Below, piece after piece: positions 1 to 6,584 of a stretch of 16,098 nucleotides of DNA. A program made the position numbers and the translations under genes. This DNA is from Candidatus Omnitrophota bacterium. Its GTDB lineage: Bacteria; Omnitrophota; Gorgyraeia; Gygaellales; Profunditerraquicolaceae. A model generated the notes under the pieces. That model had not been told where the DNA came from, did not search any database, and saw only the letters and a program-made list of their open reading frames with translations. The stretch lies in the NCBI GenBank assembly GCA_028717045.1, contig JAQUON010000019.1, positions 1 through 16,098 on the forward strand. The letters are read 5' to 3'. Positions within the stretch are counted from its first letter, which is position 1, and the number at the start of each line of letters is the position of its first letter.

Positions 1-1311
1 CTTTCTTTCCATGCTTCTATGCGCCTGCCCGGAGATAAATCCATATCCCACCGAGCTGCGTTGCTGAGTGCCTTAAGCAACCGCACAACCCTACTTAATA
101 ATTACCCTCTTAATAACGATTGTCTTTTTACCTTGCGAGTACTCAGGCAGTTGGGAATCAAGGTTGCCATAAAGCGCCTGGAGGGATTCCGCGCAGATGT
201 CCGTATTGCGGGAAAAGGATTGCATGGTTTCAGGCCTCCGCGTTCATCGCTCTATGTCGGCGAATCCGGGACGACCTTACGGCTCATCCTGGGGATACTG
301 GCAGGCCAGGAATTTAAAACAAAACTTATTGCGGGCAAATCCCTATCCACCAGGCCTATGTTGCGCGTCACCGGCCCGCTGCGCATGATGGGGGCGCAGC
401 TCGATTCCGTACGCGTGAAAAGAGGCTTAAGAACAGAAGAATACCCGCCTATTTCGATTAAAGGGGGTAAATTAAAACCTATTGTCTATACGTTACCGAT
501 CGCTTCGGCGCAAGTGAAGTCCGCAATACTCTTGGCAGGGCTTTTTGCAGCAGGCAAGACTTCAGTTGATGAGCCTGTAAAAACCAGGGACCACACCGAG
601 CGGATGCTTGAGTTGTTCCGAGCGGATATACGGCATACCGGCAAAAAAGTAGTTATTAACGGCGGAGGCATGCTTGTGTCTCCAGGCAGGATATATATCC
701 CGGGAGATATATCTTCGGCAAGCTTCTTTATGGTGCTGGCTGCGTTGATACCTTGCGCAGAGGTCGCTATTGAAAACACGAGCGTAAATCCTTCGCGGCT
801 GGGCATTGTAAAGGTTTTAAAACGGATGGGCGCGGATATCCGGGTCATTATGCGCACAACGCACAGTTTTGAGCCAATGGGGACCATACTCGTAAGAAAT
901 AAGCGTTTAAAGGGAGTGAGGGTCAGCAAAGAAGCAATACCCTCGTTGATAGACGAGTTGCCCATTTTGATGGTTGCTGCCTCTTTTGCGCGAGGCAAGA
1001 GCGTGTTCGAAGGGATTGAAGAGCTTAAGGTTAAAGAAACCGACCGCATTATTTCTATGTGCGAGAATTTAAAAAAAATGGGCGCCGGCGTCGAAGTATT
1101 CCGAAAGGCGGGGCACGTAGCCATCCGTATTGCAGGAGGCAAGCTACGCGGGGCTTCTGTGCGCAGTTTCGGCGACCACAGGACCGCAATGAGCATGATT
1201 ATCGCGGGCCTGGCAGCAGAAGGTATGACTGAGTTGGATGACGTAAGCTGCATCGATAAATCGTTTCCCGGTTTTACGCGCTTGATCCGGGCGTTTTCGG
1301 TAAAAAGTTGA
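1..1311 (+). CDS. aroA: 3-phosphoshikimate 1-carboxyvinyltransferase (EPSP synthase), 5'-partial
   Basis: Cytoplasmic enzyme of the shikimate pathway that joins phosphoenolpyruvate to shikimate-3-phosphate on the way to chorismate. The frame is open from base 1. The first ATG (19) lies directly before PGDKSISHR, whereas family members carry roughly 10-15 more residues there, so the true start is upstream of the window and the gene is 5'-truncated. Numbering from the ATG at 19, the visible motifs are the PEP/S3P-binding PGDKS (4-8), GESGTTLR (82-89), STRPM, the S3P-contacting ASAQVKSAILLAG, DELPILMVAA, KETDR, SFGDHRTAM and a C-terminal DKSFPGF with the conserved lysine. All expected catalytic positions seem present. 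One variation is Glu where Escherichia coli has Asn94 in the GN(S/A)GT loop, a substitution I recall in other bacterial AroA lineages. The stop lies 64 nt before mreB; a promoter in that gap suggests aroA belongs to a preceding unit. Identification is very secure. Confidence 0.96.
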   Translation, partial: LSFHASMRLPGDKSISHRAALLSALSNRTTLLNNYPLNNDCLFTLRVLRQLGIKVAIKRLEGFRADVRIAGKGLHGFRPPRSSLYVGESGTTLRLILGILAGQEFKTKLIAGKSLSTRPMLRVTGPLRMMGAQLDSVRVKRGLRTEEYPPISIKGGKLKPIVYTLPIASAQVKSAILLAGLFAAGKTSVDEPVKTRDHTERMLELFRADIRHTGKKVVINGGGMLVSPGRIYIPGDISSASFFMVLAALIPCAEVAIENTSVNPSRLGIVKVLKRMGADIRVIMRTTHSFEPMGTILVRNKRLKGVRVSKEAIPSLIDELPILMVAASFARGKSVFEGIEELKVKETDRIISMCENLKKMGAGVEVFRKAGHVAIRIAGGKLRGASVRSFGDHRTAMSMIIAGLAAEGMTELDDVSCIDKSFPGFTRLIRAFSVKS

Positions 1312-1321
1312 TAACTTTTTA
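1301..1321. promoter_or_regulatory. Perfect AT-rich inverted repeat next to the mreB promoter (operator, UP element or weak terminator)
   Basis: Arms TAAAAAGTT (1301-1309) and AACTTTTTA (1313-1321) are exact reverse complements around the 3-nt centre GAT. The repeat covers the aroA stop codon and ends one base before the -35 box at 1323. Three readings are possible: a repressor or activator operator, an A/T-tract UP element that boosts the promoter, or a weak terminator for aroA. Only one G:C pair exists per stem, so a terminator is the least convincing. Confidence 0.4.
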
Positions 1322-1322
1322 T

Positions 1323-1351
1323 TTGACACGTAGTTTAAACTCTGATACAAT
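1323..1351 (+). promoter_or_regulatory. Sigma70-type promoter of the mreBCD-mrdA-rodA operon
   Basis: A perfect -35 TTGACA (1323-1328) is separated by exactly 17 nt from the -10 hexamer TACAAT (1346-1351), which matches consensus at five of six bases. TG at 1343-1344 is placed as an extended -10 element. The expected transcript start is near 1357-1359, giving a very short leader of under 20 nt before the mreB ATG. Nothing comparable was noticed in the gaps of the rest of the operon. Confidence 0.8.
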
Positions 1352-1375
1352 CTTCCTAGTTTAAAAGGAGAAGGT

Positions 1376-2455
1376 ATGATTAGGCCAAAAGTCAAAGAAA
1401 TAATAAAAAAGTCATTAAATTATGTTATTGGTCTGTTTTCAAATGACATGGGGATTGACTTGGGCACTGCAACAACCCTGGTATACGTTAAGGGCGAGGG
1501 CGTGGTATTATGCGAGCCTTCGGTTGTGGCAATCAAGAGAGGGACCTCTATCGTCAGGGCAGTGGGGGAGGAGGCAAAACGCATGCTTGGCCGCACTCCA
1601 GGTAATATCGTGGCGATAAGGCCGATGAAAGACGGCGTAATCGCCGATTTTGAAATAACCGAGGCGATGCTGCGTTATTTCATCAAAAAGGTCCATCACC
1701 GCAGGGTACTGGTAAGGCCGCGGATAGTGATTGCCATACCTTCGGGTATTACGGAGGTAGAGAAGCGGGCAGTGAAGGATTCTGCTGAGCGTGCAGGCGC
1801 GCGGGAAGTAAAACTGATCGAAGAGCCGATGGCTGCGTCAATAGGCGTAGGGTTACCCATTAATGAGCCTATGGGCAATATGATTATAGATATCGGAGGC
1901 GGGACTACGGAACTGGCGGTCATTTCGCTTTCCGGCGTGGTTTTCTCGAAATCAATACGCATCGGCGGCGATGAGCTCGATGAAGCCATTATCGAATATC
2001 TGAAGAAGACATACAACGTTATGATCGGAGAACGAACCGCGGAAGAGATCAAGATAAAAATCGGTTCAGCCTATCCTCTGGAAGAAGAGATGAATATGGA
2101 AGTCAAAGGCCGGGATTTGATTACAGGATTACCTAAATCAGTAATCCTGACTTCTGAAGAAGTCAGGGAGGCCCTCCAGGAGCCATTAAGGGCGATTCTG
2201 GAAATCACCAAGATATCCCTGGAACGAACACCGCCTGAGCTTGCCGCAGACCTTATTGAGCACGGTATCGTCATGGCGGGAGGCGGCGCGCTGTTAAGGG
2301 GTATTGACAAGCTTATTTCTGAAGAAACCGGCCTTCCCGTGCACATCGCGGATGATCCGATTACTGCCGTGGTGCGTGGCACCGGAGAGGTCTTAGACGA
2401 AGTCCGTTATCTTGACGACGTCACGGTATCGATTAAATCAGAAATCCAGACCTGA
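1376..2455 (+). CDS. mreB: Rod shape-determining protein MreB (actin homologue)
   Basis: Bacterial actin that polymerises under the inner membrane and steers the elongation machinery. At 359 aa it carries the nucleotide-binding signatures: phosphate-1 DLGTATT (28-34), EEPMAASIG (149-157), phosphate-2 DIGGGTTE (172-179) and adenosine-loop AGGGALLRG (301-309). The SD AAAGGAG (1364-1370) sits 5 nt before the ATG and fixes the start. Compared with E. coli MreB (347 aa), the N-terminus is about 12 residues longer: a Lys-rich stretch runs into the conserved FSND (21-24). It could form a longer amphipathic membrane-binding helix. This is the first gene of an operon with mreC 18 nt downstream, driven by the promoter at 1323-1351. 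A later ATG at 1448 would delete the conserved FSND segment and is not favoured. Confidence 0.98.
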   Translation: MIRPKVKEIIKKSLNYVIGLFSNDMGIDLGTATTLVYVKGEGVVLCEPSVVAIKRGTSIVRAVGEEAKRMLGRTPGNIVAIRPMKDGVIADFEITEAMLRYFIKKVHHRRVLVRPRIVIAIPSGITEVEKRAVKDSAERAGAREVKLIEEPMAASIGVGLPINEPMGNMIIDIGGGTTELAVISLSGVVFSKSIRIGGDELDEAIIEYLKKTYNVMIGERTAEEIKIKIGSAYPLEEEMNMEVKGRDLITGLPKSVILTSEEVREALQEPLRAILEITKISLERTPPELAADLIEHGIVMAGGGALLRGIDKLISEETGLPVHIADDPITAVVRGTGEVLDEVRYLDDVTVSIKSEIQT

Positions 2456-2473
2456 CGACTTACGCTATAAAAT

Positions 2474-3247
2474 GTGTTTAGGCTTAATAAGAAAAAATTA
2501 AGTGTTGCCGGTATCAGTTTTTCCTGCGTGTTGCTCCTTGCCGTTATCGTCCCCTTCACAAGACCGTCCCTACTGAACGTATTGAAGTTGCCGCTTAGCT
2601 TTCTCCAATTCGTAAGTGATGAATTCAACGGCCTTATCTTTTATCACCGTAACATGATCCAGAATGCGATACTCAAGAAGGAGATAGCGATTCTCAGGCA
2701 GAAGCTCATCGAATACGACGACGTAGTGCTTGAGAATGCGCGGCTCAACGCCCTTTTTGATTTTAAACAGAAGACTTCTTATAAAGTGATTGCCGCGCGG
2801 GTTGTGGGCTCTTCCGTTGATGATTGGTCTTCGGTGGCAATCGTCGATAAGGGGACCTCCCACGGGATAAGAAACGGATTCGTTGCGGTAGGCTACAAGG
2901 GGCTCATAGGCAGGGTGATCGAGGCCAGTTCGCGGTCAAGCAAGGTTATGCTGATTAACGACCCCAATTTGAGCGTATCGGCAGTAGTGCAGCGCAGCCG
3001 TCAGGAAGGGCTGGTATCCGGAAGCCTGAGCGGTTCCCTGGTGATGCGCTACCTGCCGCTTGAGAGCGATATTACAGTTTCCGATACGATTATTACTTCT
3101 GGCCTCAGCCAGGTCTATCCAAAAGGCATCCCTATCGGCAAGGTTGTTTCCGTCGGTTATGAGTTTTCGGGTTTAAGCCGCTACGCGCTGCTTAAGCCTT
3201 TTGTTGAGCTCTCTCGTCTGGAAGAAATACTCATTATTATCCCATGA
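2474..3247 (+). CDS. mreC: Rod shape-determining protein MreC
   Basis: Bitopic membrane protein whose periplasmic beta-rich domain binds PBP2 and activates the elongasome. The 257-aa product has a short basic cytoplasmic N-terminus, one membrane segment (about 11-30), a coiled-coil region (about 60-95, rich in Glu/Lys/Leu heptads) and the two-lobed beta domain. The latter shows VVGSSVDDWSS, VDKGTSHGIRNG and the hallmark TSGLSQVYPKGIPIG near the C-terminus. The GTG at 2474 is the most sensible start because it gives the expected short N-terminus; an out-of-frame ATG overlaps it (2472) and soon hits a stop. I see no clear Shine-Dalgarno, so translation may be coupled to mreB. The stop overlaps the mreD start as ATGA (3244-3247). 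Confidence 0.95.
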   Translation: MFRLNKKKLSVAGISFSCVLLLAVIVPFTRPSLLNVLKLPLSFLQFVSDEFNGLIFYHRNMIQNAILKKEIAILRQKLIEYDDVVLENARLNALFDFKQKTSYKVIAARVVGSSVDDWSSVAIVDKGTSHGIRNGFVAVGYKGLIGRVIEASSRSSKVMLINDPNLSVSAVVQRSRQEGLVSGSLSGSLVMRYLPLESDITVSDTIITSGLSQVYPKGIPIGKVVSVGYEFSGLSRYALLKPFVELSRLEEILIIIP

Positions 3248-3741
3248 AGACAACAGCCTATGCGTTGCTGGTGTGTGCCTTCTGTTTGTTGCAGGCAACG
3301 TGGCTAAACGCCCTCAAGGTCTTTTCCGTCAAGCCGGATCTCCTGCTCATTACTATGATCATTGCTACACTTAACTTTAAGCCCGGCAAGGCCATGGCGT
3401 TAAGCGTCTATACCGGGGTTTTGAAAGACATCTTTTCACCGTTTCCTGTAGGCCTGCACACGCTGTTGTTTCCGTTGTGGAGCCTTTTTATTATTGCGCT
3501 TTCCAAGAAAATTGTCATTGACGGCACCCTTCTTTATTCAGTACTTGCCGCTCTCGTTGTGATATTACAATCTATCGGCGCAAGAATTGTCCTAGTGTTT
3601 CTCGGGGAAACTATGCCGCCGGGCGTTTTTTTACGGATTATGATTCTTGGGGCGCTCTATACCGCATTTGCAATGCCGGTCATATGGAAGTTGCTTAAAC
3701 CGTTAATCGAATACAGGGATGCCGAGGATACGATTTTTTAA
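3244..3741 (+). CDS. mreD: Rod shape-determining membrane protein MreD
   Basis: Small polytopic inner-membrane protein of the elongasome, 165 aa, close to the family's usual length. The sequence is almost all hydrophobic segments (about 5-22, 30-47, 67-88, 95-120 and 130-150) joined by short loops. It contains the family's recognisable G-x-x-K-D-x-F-S-P-x-P-x-G-L-H-T stretch at about 58-73. Its ATG overlaps the mreC stop, and its 3' end overlaps mrdA by 23 nt, so translation is probably coupled at both junctions. MreD conserves little sequence between phyla; its position between mreC and mrdA together with the KD-F-SP-P-GLHT motif makes the call firm. Confidence 0.93.
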   Translation: MKTTAYALLVCAFCLLQATWLNALKVFSVKPDLLLITMIIATLNFKPGKAMALSVYTGVLKDIFSPFPVGLHTLLFPLWSLFIIALSKKIVIDGTLLYSVLAALVVILQSIGARIVLVFLGETMPPGVFLRIMILGALYTAFAMPVIWKLLKPLIEYRDAEDTIF

Positions 3742-5434
3742 TTTTGTAGTGCTTATTGTGTTTGTGGTCCTTTTTCTGGGCCTGGCAAACTTAAGCATTA
3801 TCCATGGGTATAAGTACAGCGAACTGAGCAGAAAAAACTGCATCCGGCTCATACCGCAACCCGGCAGGCGGGGAAGGATCCTTGACCGCCACGGCGATGT
3901 GATTGTGGATAATATGATTTCCTACAACCTGATGGTGTTGCCATCGGAATTCGGCAATCCCGACCAGGTGCTTTCCAGGCTTTCCAGGATAACCGGCAAA
4001 GATAGTGTTGCGTTAAGGCGCTCCTACAGGCAGAATTTTATATCGTTGAGTATCCCGGTAGTGGTGTTGGAGAATATAGAAATCAAAAAAGCCATCGCGC
4101 TTGAGGAGATGAAGCCGGAACTGGGCGGATTTACCGTAGAGCCTCAGCCGCTGCGCCACTACCCTGAAGGCGAACTTGGCGCGCATGTGCTTGGTTATCT
4201 GGGCGAGATTGACCGTTGGCGCCTTACTAAGCTTGCGGATTACGGCTATAACACAAAGGATATAGTGGGTTTTGGCGGAGTAGAAGAGCAGTATGATTAT
4301 TACCTGCGCCAGGAAGACGGAGGTTTATCGGTTGAAGTTGACCGAAAAGGAAAATTCGTCAGGATGATCGGGTTCAGGCCTGCGCAATCAGGCAGGGATA
4401 TCCAGCTTGCGCTCGACCTTAAGATACAAAGGATAGCGGAAAGTAAGCTGGGAGACAGGCGCGGCGCGGTAATCGTCATGGATCCGTCAAGCGGCGAGGT
4501 GATGGCCATAGTGAGCAAGCCTTCGTTTAACCCGGCCGTCTTTGTAGAGAAAAACGCTGCGGCAGTGCAGGGCCTCTTCAATGACCCTAAGGCCCCTCTA
4601 TTTAACCGTGCAATCAGCGGTGCCTATCCTGCCGGTTCCCTTTTTAAATTAATCGTTGCCTCAGGAGCTCTGGAAACGAAAAAAATCAACCTCTCGACAA
4701 CCTTTACCTGCGACGGCGGGTTGACCATCGGCAGAAGAAGGTTTGCCTGTTGGAATACGCACGGCACTCAAAACATAATCGGCGCAATTGCCCGTTCCTG
4801 CAACGTCTTTTTTTTCAGGACCGGAATCATACTCGGGCCGCAGCTGATACATGATTACGCCGTCAAGTTCGGGCTTTCTAAGCCTACAGGCATTGACCTG
4901 TCGGCTGAAACAGGCGGTTTTATACCCGATCCCCGCTGGGATAAGGTGTATAAACGGAAAACCTGGTACGACGGGGATACCGCAAACTTTAGCATCGGCC
5001 AGGGTGAGGTTTTGGTGACTCCCGTGCAGATGGCATGTGTGATGGCGGTCTTTGCCAATAAAGGAATGCTTGTCTGGCCCCATGTCATTAAGGATATACA
5101 AGGAAGGGATATTTCTACCGGTTTCAGGAAAGCATCTTTGGTGCCTATCCAAAAGAGTACTATAGAAACAGTGCGTAAAGGCTTACGCAACGTCGTCGCG
5201 GATCCCGAAGGCACTTCTTATTTACTTGCCAGCCTTCCCGTGGAAGTCGCCGGCAAGACCGGCACCGCCCAGGTGACCGGGAAGCTGCCTCATGGCTGGT
5301 TTATAGGATTTTTTCCTTTTGAAAAACCAACGTATGTGCTCTGTGTGTTTCTGGAGCACGGCGGTTCAGGGTATGCTGCCAGCGTGGTCGCGAAAGAGAT
5401 TATTGCTGATATGTGCTCGGGAGGGGTCCTATGA
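3719..5434 (+). CDS. mrdA: Penicillin-binding protein 2, elongasome DD-transpeptidase
   Basis: Class B PBP that crosslinks peptidoglycan during cell elongation, paired with RodA. The 571-aa protein has one N-terminal membrane anchor (about 8-28), a pedestal/dimerisation domain with GRRGRILDRHGDVI (49-62), and a transpeptidase domain. Its three active-site motifs are intact: S307-LF-K310 (catalytic Ser and Lys), S360-C-N362 and K513-T-G515, followed by TAQ. SIGQGE (425-430) is also typical. Cys331, Cys344, His348 and Cys361 cluster between SxxK and SxN in the area where a zinc site has been described for E. coli PBP2; zinc binding here is inference. The protein is somewhat shorter than E. coli PBP2 (633 aa). 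The gene overlaps mreD by 23 nt, and its stop overlaps the rodA ATG (ATGA), as expected for a pair acting as one complex. Confidence 0.97.
   Translation: MPRIRFFNFVVLIVFVVLFLGLANLSIIHGYKYSELSRKNCIRLIPQPGRRGRILDRHGDVIVDNMISYNLMVLPSEFGNPDQVLSRLSRITGKDSVALRRSYRQNFISLSIPVVVLENIEIKKAIALEEMKPELGGFTVEPQPLRHYPEGELGAHVLGYLGEIDRWRLTKLADYGYNTKDIVGFGGVEEQYDYYLRQEDGGLSVEVDRKGKFVRMIGFRPAQSGRDIQLALDLKIQRIAESKLGDRRGAVIVMDPSSGEVMAIVSKPSFNPAVFVEKNAAAVQGLFNDPKAPLFNRAISGAYPAGSLFKLIVASGALETKKINLSTTFTCDGGLTIGRRRFACWNTHGTQNIIGAIARSCNVFFFRTGIILGPQLIHDYAVKFGLSKPTGIDLSAETGGFIPDPRWDKVYKRKTWYDGDTANFSIGQGEVLVTPVQMACVMAVFANKGMLVWPHVIKDIQGRDISTGFRKASLVPIQKSTIETVRKGLRNVVADPEGTSYLLASLPVEVAGKTGTAQVTGKLPHGWFIGFFPFEKPTYVLCVFLEHGGSGYAASVVAKEIIADMCSGGVL
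5419..5426 (+). promoter_or_regulatory. Ribosome binding site of rodA
   Basis: GGGAGGGG at 5419-5426 lies inside the end of mrdA, with its GGGAGG core 6 nt before the ATG at 5431. It decides the rodA start in favour of that ATG over the in-frame GTG at 5413, which would put this SD inside the coding sequence. Confidence 0.75.
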
Positions 5435-6534
5435 GGGATGCGGGTGTCAGGATTACCGTGATCGCCCTTATCTTGTGCGTGCTGGGCATTATATCTATCT
5501 ACAGCAATACCCATCAGAAAGACGACCGCTACTGGCAGTTGACGTACCAGCGCCAGATCTTTTGGGTGATCCTGGGCCTTGTCATTTTTTCAATCGCCTC
5601 GCATTTTAATTACCGTAACTTATGGGATTTTTCTTATTTCCTTTATGCCTTTGCGCTCCTTTTGCTGTTCCTGGTATTTGTGCTGGGGGTGGTGCGCCTG
5701 GGTGCCCAGAGGTGGCTTAAAATCGCCTGGTTCAATTTTCAACCTTCAGAGTTGGTAAAACTGATATTCGTAATATTTTATGCGCGGTATTTTAGCGCAA
5801 AGTCTGTGCACGACGTATCTTTAAGGGTTGGTAAGTTTGGGGCATTCAGGGCAATACTTTTGCCGCTTTTATTCTTGAGTGTTCCGCTCTATCTGATTAT
5901 CGAGCAGCCAGATTTGGGCAGTGCCGTCATGATCATGATGATATTTGTAGTCATGCTCTTTCTGGGCCATGTGAAACTGCGCTACCTTCTTGTATTTATC
6001 GGACTGATACTCGTATTCCTGCCGTTAGGCTGGCATTTCTTAAGGGACTATCAGAAAGACAGGCTTATAGTTTTTTTGAATCCCAATATTGACCCGCTCG
6101 GAGCCGGATATACCATCATCCAGTCAAAAATTGCCATTGGTTCGGGAGGTTTCTTTGGGAAAGGCTGGTTATCGGGCACGCAAAGCCAGCTTTATTTCCT
6201 GCCTGAATCGCATACCGATTTTATCTTTGCTACCTTTATCGAAGAGTGGGGGTTGCTGGGCGGGGGCGTGCTCTTGGGCCTGTATTATCTGCTTATCCGC
6301 CAGGGCATCCTGATTGCGGCAAAGACGTATGACCATTTCGGCAGGCTCCTTGCGTTGGGGGTTTCTGCGATGCTGTCTTTGCAGGTTTTTATCAATGTGG
6401 CGATGAACCTGGGGCTTGCCCCTGTAGTCGGCATTCCTTTGCCATTGATGAGTTATGGCGGTTCGTCGCTGTTTTCTACGCTTCTTTCGCTGGGGGTCTT
6501 GGTGAACATCAACAAGACCCGGGCTGTGTTTTAA
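5431..6534 (+). CDS. rodA: SEDS peptidoglycan glycosyltransferase RodA
   Basis: Polytopic SEDS-family enzyme that polymerises lipid II into glycan strands for the elongasome, partnered with PBP2 encoded just upstream. From the chosen ATG the protein is 367 aa with about ten hydrophobic helices. SEDS signatures are all visible: GAQRWL (91-96), FQPSELVKL (103-111), EQPDLGSA (158-165, with Asp161) and LPESHTDFIFA (257-267, Asp263, matching the catalytic Asp262 of E. coli RodA). The C-terminal N-x-G-L-x-P-V-x-G-I-P-L-P-x-x-SYGGSS spans about 326-346. The start at 5431 is backed by the SD at 5419-5426 and by the ATGA overlap with mrdA. LPLMSYGGSS is shared by RodA and FtsW; the mre/mrdA context decides for RodA. 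Confidence 0.96.
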   Translation: MRDAGVRITVIALILCVLGIISIYSNTHQKDDRYWQLTYQRQIFWVILGLVIFSIASHFNYRNLWDFSYFLYAFALLLLFLVFVLGVVRLGAQRWLKIAWFNFQPSELVKLIFVIFYARYFSAKSVHDVSLRVGKFGAFRAILLPLLFLSVPLYLIIEQPDLGSAVMIMMIFVVMLFLGHVKLRYLLVFIGLILVFLPLGWHFLRDYQKDRLIVFLNPNIDPLGAGYTIIQSKIAIGSGGFFGKGWLSGTQSQLYFLPESHTDFIFATFIEEWGLLGGGVLLGLYYLLIRQGILIAAKTYDHFGRLLALGVSAMLSLQVFINVAMNLGLAPVVGIPLPLMSYGGSSLFSTLLSLGVLVNINKTRAVF

Positions 6535-6574
6535 CCCTTATAGACGCCTGGCTATGTTTTGAGTATTATCGCGT

Positions 6575-6578
6575 GAGG
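6575..6578 (+). promoter_or_regulatory. Ribosome binding site deciding the radical SAM gene start
   Basis: GAGG at 6575-6578 followed by 6 nt and the ATG at 6585. An in-frame GTG (6573) overlaps this site and would be the longer alternative. The family N-terminus aligns equally with either, so the SD is the main argument. Confidence 0.5.
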
Positions 6579-6584
6579 TCCTCT

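Noticed and set aside
486..1253. 255-aa open frame on the minus strand inside aroA
   Set aside because: It lies wholly opposite a clear EPSP synthase and its translation is low-complexity Ser/Ile/Thr-rich with no domain pattern, as expected from the complement of a coding region.
4661..5152. 163-aa open frame on the minus strand inside mrdA
   Set aside because: Opposite the transpeptidase domain with all PBP2 motifs intact; no recognisable protein features.
5413..5433. Longer rodA reading from the GTG at 5413
   Set aside because: The strong SD at 5419-5426 would be inside the coding region; the ATG at 5431 has ideal spacing and an ATGA overlap with mrdA.
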